Shown here: positions 33,867 to 41,746 of the stretch, in pieces
Layout of the letters: each line of letters begins with the position of its first letter
Position numbering within the stretch: position 1 is the stretch's first letter
Virus record (IMG/VR): IMGVR_UViG_3300011113_000105
Span: 1-59,655 of that record
DNA length: 59,655 nt
Origin: a virus
Strand: one strand, 5' to 3'
The notes under the pieces: model-generated
Databases searched by the model: none
What the model saw: only the letters and a program-made list of their open reading frames with translations
What the model was told of the DNA's origin: nothing
Made by a program: the position numbers and the translations under genes

Positions 33867-35702
33867 TTAGCGTCTCCCATCAGGACGGATGTCAATACGC
33901 GGCGCGCCTAGCTGCCATGCCGTACCGAGTTGGTTGGAGTCGATCTTGAAGATCATCTGCCGCCCACGCACGCGGGTGTAGATTTGCCCGGTGAATTCCT
34001 CGGTGATGACGTACGTGCTGCCTTTTACGACCGACTGCCCTGCGTTGTCGATGCTGCCTGAGCCTGAGTTGTACAGCCCATAGAGCGTCATGTTGACTGT
34101 GGGCGTGTTGGCCGTTGAATTTTCAAACGTCAGATCAGGCAGTATGCGCCACACGAACCCGAAGTTGTGCCCGTCACCAATGTCAAACTCGGACGACGAG
34201 ATGTAGGCGTTGATGGCCGCAGGCGTACCTGTTTCGTTATTGTCCAACCCCGACTCGTGATCAACGAGGTTGTAGTTGTAGGTTGCAGCCAACGGGTAGT
34301 CGCGCAAGCCTGAATCCAGCCACGCCGTCCTGGCCATCGTGCCGTAGTACCAAATCTTCTCCAGGTAGTTATAGACCACGTACTTATCGACGGTCGTGGA
34401 GTTAGCCGAGCAGTAGAACCACCAGACTTCGTTGAAGCCTTCGTTCGTACCGGCGTACACCTGCTGCGCCTGAGCCTGATTGAAGTCGCCAAATACATAC
34501 CGGCGCAGGTCACAGGGGAGCGTCTGCACCCGACCGTCGTAGGCGTAAAACTTGTCCACGCCCATCCAGTACACGATGCCCGAAGCAATCGCCGCAGCGT
34601 TCTGCCCCACGATGGAGATGTTGTCGCCCAGAAGCTGAGCGCCCCAGAAGATCGGCGCATCCAGATACTGAAGCGAATACAGCGACGAGTCAGTGAACAC
34701 CACAATTTCCTGACGCGCTTGAATGGCGGTGACAATCTCCGAGCCGTGCGACAGACGCAAACTACCAGCTTGGTTGGTTGCTGAAGGTGTCCAGTTAACA
34801 GCGTCTTCTTGATCCGACCAGCGAATCAACATGGGATCAATAACCGCCGATCCGTAGTCGTTGCACCCCATCGCAAAAACGAATCGGTTGATGTCGGACA
34901 CAAAAATGCTGTTCTGGATGGTCGGCACATCCGAAGCCCCGGACAACGAAGAAAGGGCCACGCCCCGTACGTTTAGCCCAGTCGTCGCATCCCAGTAGTA
35001 CATGCCTCCCTTGCGCGGGCCGAAGATCAAATCTTCGCCAAAGTTGGACTGGCTCCACAAGCGTAGACTGGTCTGCGTCGTACTCGGCGTGCCCACACTC
35101 CACGCTCCAGTGCCCCAAGTCCCAGCGCCCCAACCCGTCAAAGGCACCACTGTTTCGGGGCCGACGTTGATCTGGAACGCGGCAGAGACTGCTGAGCCCC
35201 CTGTAGCGCCTGCCGCCACAACCGAAGGTGTGGTGATCGTGAATGTGTTGGTGGTGAGCACCGTAATTTGGAACTCGGCGTTTAGCACCGAAGCGTAGGT
35301 GCCCGTGACCCCACTGAAGGTAACGAAGTCCCCAGTGATAGCGCCGTGCGATGCCGCCGTGACCGTCACCGTAGTGGTGCCGTTGCCGGTAAACGGGTCG
35401 GTGCCTAGCGTGACCGTAGTGCGAATCGGCGTGATGTCGTTATAGGCTCCGCCGTTTTCAATATAGAACTTCAGGTGCGTACCGACGCCAACAAGGTTTT
35501 GGCTGGTCAGCGTCACCCAGTTCCATAGGGATCGGCAGACGCCAAGGAAAGTGTTGCTGGAGATGCGCTGCCAGCCGCCAATGACCTCGGGGTTGCCCTG
35601 GCGAAAGCGAACCTTGTCGCACTCGTACCAACCGCCTTCGGTGGTGTACCGCGTGTTTTCGCGGTTGACTCCGGGCTTGAAGAGTATTTTTTGCAACGGC
35701 AT
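33867..35702 (-). CDS. tail/neck protein, P22 gp10-like beta-propeller
   Basis: The 611-residue beta-rich protein begins with KPGVNRENTRYTTEGGWYEC and the segment VRFRQGNPEVIGGWQR, typical of the short-tail DNA-stabilisation (gp10 or tubular-protein) family of podoviruses. Repeated WD-type and YYW motifs fit a propeller. A Thr/Val/Ala-rich insertion near residues 95-185 could be an Ig-like or fibre insertion. AAAAAAT-type ribosome site is weak; the start at 35,702 follows the lysozyme stop by 3 bases. Confidence 0.78.
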   Translation of the reverse strand: MPLQKILFKPGVNRENTRYTTEGGWYECDKVRFRQGNPEVIGGWQRISSNTFLGVCRSLWNWVTLTSQNLVGVGTHLKFYIENGGAYNDITPIRTTVTLGTDPFTGNGTTTVTVTAASHGAITGDFVTFSGVTGTYASVLNAEFQITVLTTNTFTITTPSVVAAGATGGSAVSAAFQINVGPETVVPLTGWGAGTWGTGAWSVGTPSTTQTSLRLWSQSNFGEDLIFGPRKGGMYYWDATTGLNVRGVALSSLSGASDVPTIQNSIFVSDINRFVFAMGCNDYGSAVIDPMLIRWSDQEDAVNWTPSATNQAGSLRLSHGSEIVTAIQARQEIVVFTDSSLYSLQYLDAPIFWGAQLLGDNISIVGQNAAAIASGIVYWMGVDKFYAYDGRVQTLPCDLRRYVFGDFNQAQAQQVYAGTNEGFNEVWWFYCSANSTTVDKYVVYNYLEKIWYYGTMARTAWLDSGLRDYPLAATYNYNLVDHESGLDNNETGTPAAINAYISSSEFDIGDGHNFGFVWRILPDLTFENSTANTPTVNMTLYGLYNSGSGSIDNAGQSVVKGSTYVITEEFTGQIYTRVRGRQMIFKIDSNQLGTAWQLGAPRIDIRPDGRR

Positions 35703-35705
35703 GGG

Positions 35706-36188
35706 CTAGTCCATCAAAGCGCATTCAGCTTGGCGGCGTTTAACCAAGCCGGGAAGTACCTTGCCGCCGCCTCGTGTCCAGAGCATCAACTGCTCCTTTG
35801 CCGCATCCCAGTCTTGGGCGTTGATTTTCCGCCGTAAGGTCGAGGTTTGCAAGCGCCCAACCCCGAGGTTATACGCGAAGTCCACGATGGCGTTGAATTT
35901 GGGCCAGTCGTTTTGGGTCATCGCCAGGGTCAGCAGTATTGGGCACTGCCGCACGACACCGGGAGCGTAGGTGTGGAGCAGTTCAAGTTTGAGCCACTCC
36001 TCTGCCACCTGCCGGGTGATGGGCGGGTCATCCATCGTGACCTTGCGCCCGTCCGGCCTGAACACCGTCCCGTACCCCTGCGTAGGAAATCCAGCGGGGC
36101 AGATATACGGGTAAACCAGACCATCCTGGCCTACCCGTGCAAGACCCTCAAACCGCTTGCAGAGTTCTTCTGCAATGCTGAAGTTCAT
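35706..36188 (-). CDS. endolysin, GH24-type lysozyme
   Basis: The 160-residue protein has catalytic E14 in CKRFEG and T36 in FPTQGYGT, and a later FNAIVDFAYNLGVG, which is the family pattern of phage GH24 muramidases. There is no signal peptide, so a holin must release it. It forms a lysis cassette with the three membrane-protein genes just upstream in the same transcript. The start overlaps the holin-like stop. Confidence 0.9.
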   Translation of the reverse strand: MNFSIAEELCKRFEGLARVGQDGLVYPYICPAGFPTQGYGTVFRPDGRKVTMDDPPITRQVAEEWLKLELLHTYAPGVVRQCPILLTLAMTQNDWPKFNAIVDFAYNLGVGRLQTSTLRRKINAQDWDAAKEQLMLWTRGGGKVLPGLVKRRQAECALMD

Positions 36189-36679
36189 AGCCCACGGGCC
36201 TTCAGCGTTCTATCGAGGAACCAATAGTTGATCGTCCCGCTGACAAGCGCCATGAAGTCTGCGGTCATCATGGTTTCAAAGACTTCCTTTGGCACGGCAC
36301 CATTCGTCCAGGCGTTCCAGGCGTACCAGAGATGCACAAACGACCACAGCAGGATCACCCAGTATGTGACCACCGGGCGGACAGAAGCGGACAGGGATGC
36401 CGCCCAACCGCCTGCGGCTTTTGCCATCTCGGCTTGTTGGTTGATAGCGGCGTTGAAGGCGTCCATCACTCCGGTGTCGATGGCCCGGTCGCGCTCGGCT
36501 CCAATCTCGGCCAGTTTCTGCTGCCCCCGCAGTTGCTCCAGTTCGCACTGGCGACTGAACATCGCCATCTCGTGTTGGCGCTCATTCTTCTTGTCGAAGA
36601 ACTTCAGGACTTCCGGGGCCAGACGGAAAAGGCCCCCAAGCAGGGAGCCAAAGATACCGCCGCTAAGTAGTTCAAGCAT
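36185..36679 (-). CDS. holin-like membrane protein (3TM/GTA type)
   Basis: This 164-residue protein has a hydrophobic N-terminal helix (about 4-27), a charged helical middle (KNERQHEMAMF, EIGAERDRAID), and two hydrophobic segments at about 103-124 and 141-154, with an FLDRTLKARGL tail. This resembles the three-transmembrane holin family of gene transfer agents and phages. It is placed directly before the lysozyme. The start and stop overlap neighbours. Confidence 0.75.
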   Translation of the reverse strand: MLELLSGGIFGSLLGGLFRLAPEVLKFFDKKNERQHEMAMFSRQCELEQLRGQQKLAEIGAERDRAIDTGVMDAFNAAINQQAEMAKAAGGWAASLSASVRPVVTYWVILLWSFVHLWYAWNAWTNGAVPKEVFETMMTADFMALVSGTINYWFLDRTLKARGL

Positions 36680-36681
36680 GG

Positions 36682-37047
36682 TTACTCCCTTGCTGTGGTG
36701 ACCACATCATCACCCTTGGACACCGTTACTTTGTCCCCTTGCACTGTCACGCGCATGGGTTGCTCGGGCTTATCAAGCCGGTCGAGCTTTTCGATCAGGG
36801 TCTGAATGACCTTGAACTCGGGCTTCTCCTGCTTCTCGGCAGTCCCGGCAATGCCGTTCATCATGTTGATGAGGGCCACAAGCGCACCACCAATCATCGT
36901 CATCACGGCAGTGATGGCAGAGTCCGACAGGAAGTAGGAGGAACCAACCCCGATCAGTACGATCAGGGTGATGTAGAAAAGGCCAAATCTGCCGATGGAC
37001 TTACCGGCAACTTCCTTGGCTGTCTCGGCGGGCTTGATGTCTTCCAT
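36682..37047 (-). CDS. small membrane protein, lysis cassette
   Basis: The 121-residue protein has two close membrane helices (about 20-40 and 43-65) and a charged soluble tail with KVTVSKGDDVV. It may be a second holin or antiholin. The ATG at 37,047 overlaps the preceding stop (TGATG). Confidence 0.7.
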   Translation of the reverse strand: MEDIKPAETAKEVAGKSIGRFGLFYITLIVLIGVGSSYFLSDSAITAVMTMIGGALVALINMMNGIAGTAEKQEKPEFKVIQTLIEKLDRLDKPEQPMRVTVQGDKVTVSKGDDVVTTARE

Positions 37048-37322
37048 CACTTGCCTCCCTTAACCATCTTCTCGCGCTCTTCAAGCAAGCGCACTTTGAC
37101 CTGGAGTTCGTTGATGTGCGCCATCAACTGCTCCTTCTGTGCGGCTCGGCGCTCGGCGCTGATGGGGCTGTCCGTTGGGATGCCTTCCTTGGTGATCAGG
37201 GCAGGCATCTGCCCTTCGATCTTGGTCAGACGCTCAGAGAAGGACGCAACCTGCCCAAGCAGCCACGCAATCGCAGCCACCACGATGGGGATGATTGCCT
37301 TCAAAACATCTGACCATGCCAT
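37047..37322 (-). CDS. N-anchored coiled-coil membrane protein (spanin- or holin-like)
   Basis: The 91-residue protein has one membrane helix at residues 8-24 and a long charged coiled-coil afterwards. Such a layout occurs in Rz-like i-spanins and hemolysin-XhlA-like phage proteins. No lipoprotein partner (o-spanin with a lipobox) is visible nearby, so the function is open. Confidence 0.68.
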   Translation of the reverse strand: MAWSDVLKAIIPIVVAAIAWLLGQVASFSERLTKIEGQMPALITKEGIPTDSPISAERRAAQKEQLMAHINELQVKVRLLEEREKMVKGGK

Positions 37323-37325
37323 GAT

Positions 37326-37556
37326 TTACTCCAGTATCACCACCGTGTCGGTGTCATCAAAGAACATCATCCGGCCATAGCAGGCGATGTTGTAGTCCTG
37401 CCCGTTGGCGTCCAGTTCAGTCCAAGACCGTACCTCAATCCGCACATGCTTGGCAAGGATTTCCCGCCCGTTCTCAAACACGCGCCAGACATGAAGCATG
37501 GAGCCACGACCCGGTTGTCCTCGTGACTTGTTGAACCGGATCGTGTACTTGTTCAC
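37326..37556 (-). CDS. small protein, 76 residues, unknown
   Basis: This beta-rich soluble protein starts with GTG at 37,556, overlapping the dioxygenase stop (GTGA). It contains RFNKSRGQPGRGS and an HVWRVFENGREILAKHV strand region. I recognise it as a recurring small phage protein without function. It sits between dioxygenase 1 and the lysis cassette. Confidence 0.68.
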   Translation of the reverse strand: MNKYTIRFNKSRGQPGRGSMLHVWRVFENGREILAKHVRIEVRSWTELDANGQDYNIACYGRMMFFDDTDTVVILE

Positions 37557-38143
37557 TTGTAGTTAATGAATTTGGCAATAGAGATTCTGTATGCGCCTTC
37601 TTGCCCCTTCACAGGATTTGCTCCGTGCATAGTGCATCCGTGAAACAAAACCAACCTGTTTGGTTTTGGCTCTATTACTACATCATGCTCTGAAAATATA
37701 AACTCTCCCCCGCCTATATTTCCAATACAGTCAAACCAAACTGCCGATAATATCGAAGCATCGCGGTGTTGGTCATAGTATCCGCCATCGCTATAGTAAT
37801 TAACCAATGTAGTGTCTTTTGACGAGCACCGCAGATGAAGAAACGAGGAGTCTGTAGGTACGATCTGTTCGGCAAAACCTTGGCTAAATACTTTACTGAA
37901 ACCATTTAGTATGTCGGATTTGCTTCTGTCGCTGCTATAAAGGTCATCTAAAAATACGCCATCGCCGTTTTTCTTAAACTCCTTGTTTTCGTATCTTGCG
38001 GCAGATGTAAACTCTGGCTTATTTGCAAAACGCTTTATATCAAGAAGTTCTTTTTGTATTTTTGCGTATTCTTCGGGCGTAAAAAAATTATCCGCAACGA
38101 CATATGTCAGCGAATTTTTTCTCAAGACCCGCAAGTCCATCAT
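37553..38143 (-). CDS. 2OG-Fe(II) dioxygenase 1
   Basis: The 196-residue enzyme has iron ligands H126 and D128 (QHRDAS) and a distal H173 (TMHGANPV), with R186 (AYRISI) for 2-oxoglutarate. The double-stranded beta-helix order fits the prolyl-4-hydroxylase type. Its DNA is clearly richer in A/T than its neighbours, so it may be a recent arrival. It lies three genes downstream of the glycine-rich adhesin in the same transcript. The substrate is unknown. Confidence 0.85.
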   Translation of the reverse strand: MMDLRVLRKNSLTYVVADNFFTPEEYAKIQKELLDIKRFANKPEFTSAARYENKEFKKNGDGVFLDDLYSSDRSKSDILNGFSKVFSQGFAEQIVPTDSSFLHLRCSSKDTTLVNYYSDGGYYDQHRDASILSAVWFDCIGNIGGGEFIFSEHDVVIEPKPNRLVLFHGCTMHGANPVKGQEGAYRISIAKFINYK

Positions 38144-38526
38144 TCTGGAACTTTAGGCCACTGGATTGCGTCAGGGAATCCGGGCTGAAGACGAATCTCT
38201 CGCAAAGCACGCCGATACTCAACCCATGCAGCCTTGATGCCTGAAGTCATGGGCACATCCGGCAGCATCGACCAGTCCGACTCGGCCAGCATTTTCTTGG
38301 CGCGATCCCAGGCGAGGTCGCCCGCAGACGATGTTGCGGGGCCAGAGGGCGCATCGCCCACCTCAACCCAACCCATGTCGTTGTAGGCTTCGCCCAACCA
38401 CGCCAGATCACCGATCTGATCGATGAAGCCGTGAAGGCCAAAGATCGGCCCCCAGTTTTCAGGCAGGGGTTGCGGCTCGTTTAGCGCGCTTCCGTCCGAC
38501 AGTTTTTTGAGTTGCCACAGTTTCAT
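38140..38526 (-). CDS. tail-assembly chaperone-like protein (Phage_tail_APC)
   Basis: The 128-residue protein carries the family pattern: an RAKKMLAESDWSMLPDVP middle and an AWVEYRRALREIRLQPGFP end, as in small tail fibre assembly chaperones. The start is at 38,526 with AAGGAG before it; a longer frame to 38,556 has none. It lies two genes downstream of the adhesin, which is the likely client. It overlaps the preceding gene by 68 bases. Confidence 0.82.
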   Translation of the reverse strand: MKLWQLKKLSDGSALNEPQPLPENWGPIFGLHGFIDQIGDLAWLGEAYNDMGWVEVGDAPSGPATSSAGDLAWDRAKKMLAESDWSMLPDVPMTSGIKAAWVEYRRALREIRLQPGFPDAIQWPKVPE

Positions 38527-38980
38527 TTTCCGGCTCCTTCTTTTGAGCACCACCATTCACATACACATACTCTTTTTGGGCAAGATTATGTGCAACTGTT
38601 GCTTCGGCTTGCGCCTGATCAAATCCTGATGCGCCAAGTTGCTGAAACACCGCCATGTCGTTTACAAACGGAACATGCCCATTAAGATGTTTCTTTTCTG
38701 CCTCACTGACGCGCCACTCGCGCCAACTTGCAAAATCTTGACGGGGTTTAAGCGCAATGTGGCATCCGACATTTGCTGCCAACTGATGGATTAGTTCGAC
38801 AACCTCCACGGGCTGCATAGGCGTCCACAAAACAGAACCGTCATTTCCGCGCATCATCAATTCGGTTGTTCCACCAAAACAAGTGCCAACCGTAACAGAC
38901 CGAGCGCGGTTAAGAGACGACTCAAAGTTCGCCTCGTCCTGTTTGCGCTGAATCTCTTGAAGTTTCTTCTCGTGTGTCAT
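38459..38980 (-). CDS. unknown protein, 173 residues, adhesin neighbour
   Basis: The protein is soluble with a charged helical N-terminus, and its last 30 residues are Lys/Thr/Ala-rich and flexible. A region near residues 35-65 has alternating strands. No family is recognised. The ATG at 38,980 is preferred; it overlaps the adhesin stop. The long 68-base overlap with the chaperone gene in another frame is unusual. Confidence 0.65.
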   Translation of the reverse strand: MTHEKKLQEIQRKQDEANFESSLNRARSVTVGTCFGGTTELMMRGNDGSVLWTPMQPVEVVELIHQLAANVGCHIALKPRQDFASWREWRVSEAEKKHLNGHVPFVNDMAVFQQLGASGFDQAQAEATVAHNLAQKEYVYVNGGAQKKEPENETVATQKTVGRKRAKRAATPA

Positions 38981-39999
38981 TGCGGATTCCAACTTATGAC
39001 AACCTGCCCACCGGGCGATCCTACAGAAATTGGATAACTTGCGCCGGGAGTAACCGCTCTACAGTTTGTGGTGCTTGGATTTGCAGCGGATCCGGCATTA
39101 CCTGAAGTGCCGGGGTTTCCAGCGTTGCCACGACCACCGCCACCGCCTCCAGGGCCGTAATAATTAAACGGAGAAGAACCGGCGCCACCGCCACTGCCTG
39201 CTCTGTTGGCGTTTGCCTTTCTGCCCGTCGGCCAAGAAGTAAAACACGGTGCCTGACCGCACCCAAAGCCTCCCCCACCGCCGCCGCCAGGAGTGCCACC
39301 AGCACCACCGGTATTTTGCGGGGGGGTATTGGGATAAGGGCAGTTTTTTGTGCTGCCATTATTACAAATTCCGGCACCTCCGCCGCCAAAACCAAGTTTC
39401 CAAGAGGCCAGGGGGCATGTCGTTTGGCTCGCCGTAGTGCCCGCACCTCCCCCATTTCCGCCAGCCCCCCCGGGCTGGGTGTTGTAGTTCTGGATAGAAC
39501 TTGGGCACGGGCAAGCAAGGTTGGTAGTGGAGTTGCCTCCGGCACTACCCGTCGTTCCTTTTGAGCCGCCACTACCCGCAGCAGCGCCATTTCCTGCCGC
39601 CCCTCCGGGGAATGTTAAGCAAAACCCAGTAGATGCGTTGCCCGCATTTCCGGGGTTACCTGCTGATCCGGGGTTGCCGTCAAGTCCCGATGGAGGAATA
39701 CCGCACTGTAAAAAGCCGCCAACTCCGACAGGCCCATTTCGAGTGCCGCCCTGACCATTGCACGGACAGTAAGGCGAAACAAAAAAACCAAAGCCTCCGC
39801 TGCCACCTCTACCACCTGATCCTGCGTTTCCGGCGTTACTGGAATTCCCCGGATTACCAGACCCGCCTTTACCAGTAACATTAATCCTGCTTACACCAAC
39901 AGGCACAGTAAATGTGCCGGGTGAATTAAAAGTTTGCGTGCCGCCGGGGACAATTGACTTGCCACCGAACAGCGCAACTTTAGGTGTTCCTGCTGGCAT
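38977..39999 (-). CDS. glycine-rich, Cys-rich collagen-like tail adhesin
   Basis: The 340-residue protein begins with a beta-type FNSPGTFTVPVGVSRINVTG segment, common at the start of phage Gly-rich fibre domains, and ends with a strand segment SVGSPGGQVVISW. Between them is Gly/Asn/Ala/Ser-rich sequence, with Gly runs up to seven. There are at least two five-triplet Gly-X-Y runs (GNPGSAGNPGNAGNA; GNAGNPGTSGNAGSA) with Pro in Y, and twelve Cys. This suggests a polyglycine-II or collagen-like fibre tip. It starts within the stop of a dioxygenase gene (TAATG) with AAGGAG before it. Confidence 0.8.
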   Translation of the reverse strand: MPAGTPKVALFGGKSIVPGGTQTFNSPGTFTVPVGVSRINVTGKGGSGNPGNSSNAGNAGSGGRGGSGGFGFFVSPYCPCNGQGGTRNGPVGVGGFLQCGIPPSGLDGNPGSAGNPGNAGNASTGFCLTFPGGAAGNGAAAGSGGSKGTTGSAGGNSTTNLACPCPSSIQNYNTQPGGAGGNGGGAGTTASQTTCPLASWKLGFGGGGAGICNNGSTKNCPYPNTPPQNTGGAGGTPGGGGGGGFGCGQAPCFTSWPTGRKANANRAGSGGGAGSSPFNYYGPGGGGGGRGNAGNPGTSGNAGSAANPSTTNCRAVTPGASYPISVGSPGGQVVISWNPQ

Positions 40000-40589
40000 T
40001 ATTGGCTCCTTGTACCTGAATCGTACCCATATGCAGGGCGTTTATCTTTGGCGTGGTCTGCATTAGGGCCGTTTTTGTCCACATAATGCAGCATGAACTG
40101 CACATTGAGTTGCCCGTCTTTAAGCGGCTGCCGCCAGTGCGTCACATCACAGCCCAGGTAGATCACAGCATCGCCAGGGTTCAGCACATGTTTTTCGGGG
40201 TCGTTTTGCCCATATTGTGTATAAACCGGGGAAAACTCACCTTTAGTGGCTACATTGATCGTGACACTGACTTCGCAGGCAGGTCGATCAACATGCTGTT
40301 TCAGTTTCTCTCCCGGCTGATAGATGCGAGAGTACGAATATGTCGGGATGAGTTCTCTGCCCGTAGCGTCTTCTACAGATTCCTTACTTGCCTCAAGCAA
40401 AACTTCGATTAAAGGATCGGCGTAATACGCATACCTAGAGGTCGGATCGCCTTCTTTAGCGGCTTCTTTCCACTCGCCCCTACGAATCTTGTTTTCAAAG
40501 TATCTTGAAACAACAGCAATAGTTTGTTCGTCAATAAAATTCCTGACGAGAACGCAGCCGTGTTTTTCAAAGTGTTCTGCATCAGTCAT
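39999..40589 (-). CDS. 2OG-Fe(II) dioxygenase 2
   Basis: The 196-residue enzyme has H99 and D101 (QHVDRPACEVS), then a NPGDAVIYLG segment and distal H151, with MLHYV following. This is a double-stranded beta-helix dioxygenase of the P4H-like kind. Its stop overlaps the ATG of the glycine-rich adhesin (TAATG), so the two are translated together. The tail beyond residue 170 is charged and flexible. Confidence 0.85.
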   Translation of the reverse strand: MTDAEHFEKHGCVLVRNFIDEQTIAVVSRYFENKIRRGEWKEAAKEGDPTSRYAYYADPLIEVLLEASKESVEDATGRELIPTYSYSRIYQPGEKLKQHVDRPACEVSVTINVATKGEFSPVYTQYGQNDPEKHVLNPGDAVIYLGCDVTHWRQPLKDGQLNVQFMLHYVDKNGPNADHAKDKRPAYGYDSGTRSQ

Positions 40590-41178
40590 AGTAAAACCAT
40601 CCTGTCACGATGTACTTTGATGTATTGCCAAGTACCGTATTCCCGCGATGCGTGTGCGTATACGCAGCAGGCCAAATAATCATGGTGTTGGCTTCAGGGC
40701 GCAAACGAAGGCGTTGATACAGAAACTCGGTTTCCCCACCGTCCTGTTCGCCAAGATCGTTTAGGTACAACATGTAAACAAGCACGCGCTCGGCATGTTC
40801 CTTATTACCTTGCTCGGCGTGCCATACATGGTATCCGCCGCCAGGATCAGTACGCTGCATCTTCATGGCCGTACCGTGTATTTTGGCGTCTTTCAATACC
40901 GAAAACTGTTCTGTGTATTGGTCATAACATTGTTGAAGACCATTAAAGAACACGCGAGTAGCGGGCGTATCGTTGAAATCAGCAGCGTTATGAGCGCCAA
41001 AGTTTAGGCCCAACTGCATGTCGTTTTTGCGGTGCTTAGGCGCACCTTCCCCGCGCTGGCGATTTACACCTGCGCCTGACTCAACAAGCCGCTCAAACTC
41101 GTTGATCAAGTGTTGGCAATAACCTTCCGGGTACACATCCCGATAGATGCCAATGAACTCTTTGTATTCGGTGTTCAT
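40582..41178 (-). CDS. 2OG-Fe(II) dioxygenase 3
   Basis: The 198-residue enzyme has GGGYHVWHAE with H120 and E122 as the likely H-x-E iron pair, LYLNDLGEQDGGETEF as the core strand and turn, and THTHRGN with distal H175 or H177. It fits prolyl-4-hydroxylase-like enzymes of the 2OG-FeII_Oxy_3 type. The start is at 41,178, overlapping the preceding stop (ATGA). A longer frame to 41,202 is less likely. It overlaps dioxygenase 2 by 8 bases. Confidence 0.86.
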   Translation of the reverse strand: MNTEYKEFIGIYRDVYPEGYCQHLINEFERLVESGAGVNRQRGEGAPKHRKNDMQLGLNFGAHNAADFNDTPATRVFFNGLQQCYDQYTEQFSVLKDAKIHGTAMKMQRTDPGGGYHVWHAEQGNKEHAERVLVYMLYLNDLGEQDGGETEFLYQRLRLRPEANTMIIWPAAYTHTHRGNTVLGNTSKYIVTGWFYYD

Positions 41179-41735
41179 TTGAAGGGCGGGCCTGAAACCC
41201 AAGCAACAAGGGATTGACGGCTACCGCTTGTCACGGGGGTTACTTGGTGGAGTACATACGAAGGGAATGCTGCCACCAGACCCCGCTGTTTGCGAACGGT
41301 TTGCGGCTGACCACCAGTAGTTACTTGGAGGTTTCCCCCCTCGTACTGGCTCGGGTCGGTCAGTTGAAGTACCAGACTGAGTTTCCGGCTTATGTTTATC
41401 CTGCCCCCATAATCCACATGCCATCCGTACATCCCCTGTTCTGATTGATCGTAGTTGGTCAACTGAATCGGCTCACCAAATCCAGTCAGGTCAAACCGGT
41501 AGTATTGGGCATTGAGAGATGAAGCAATATGCCCCAGTTTCTCAAAAACCCAAGCGGTGTCTTGCGTCTTGTTGAGCCAAGATAACTGAGAGCGCCTGAT
41601 TTTTTTAAGCGCCTCTTGTTCTACACCGCCCCCAACCTGCGCCTGTTGCTCGGCCTTCTGCGCCTGCTCTTGGAGCCAGTTCAGTTCCTGCTCCGTGAAG
41701 CCGCCTTCCCACCAAACAAACGGCTCAACAGGCAT
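41175..41735 (-). CDS. 2OG-Fe(II) dioxygenase 4 (PKHD-type)
   Basis: The 186-residue enzyme has GWHVDYG with H106 and D108, YEGGNLQV, distal H163 (VLHQVTPV) and R173 (SRQSLVAW), a clear PKHD/PiuC-like set. An N-terminal helix of about 50 residues is rich in Glu and Gln. The ATG at 41,735 is chosen because the upstream extension to 42,263 is out-of-frame reading of dioxygenase 5. AAGGAG is about 26 bases upstream, so translation is probably coupled. Confidence 0.88.
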   Translation of the reverse strand: MPVEPFVWWEGGFTEQELNWLQEQAQKAEQQAQVGGGVEQEALKKIRRSQLSWLNKTQDTAWVFEKLGHIASSLNAQYYRFDLTGFGEPIQLTNYDQSEQGMYGWHVDYGGRINISRKLSLVLQLTDPSQYEGGNLQVTTGGQPQTVRKQRGLVAAFPSYVLHQVTPVTSGSRQSLVAWVSGPPFK

Positions 41736-41746
41736 GGCATAAGGCG

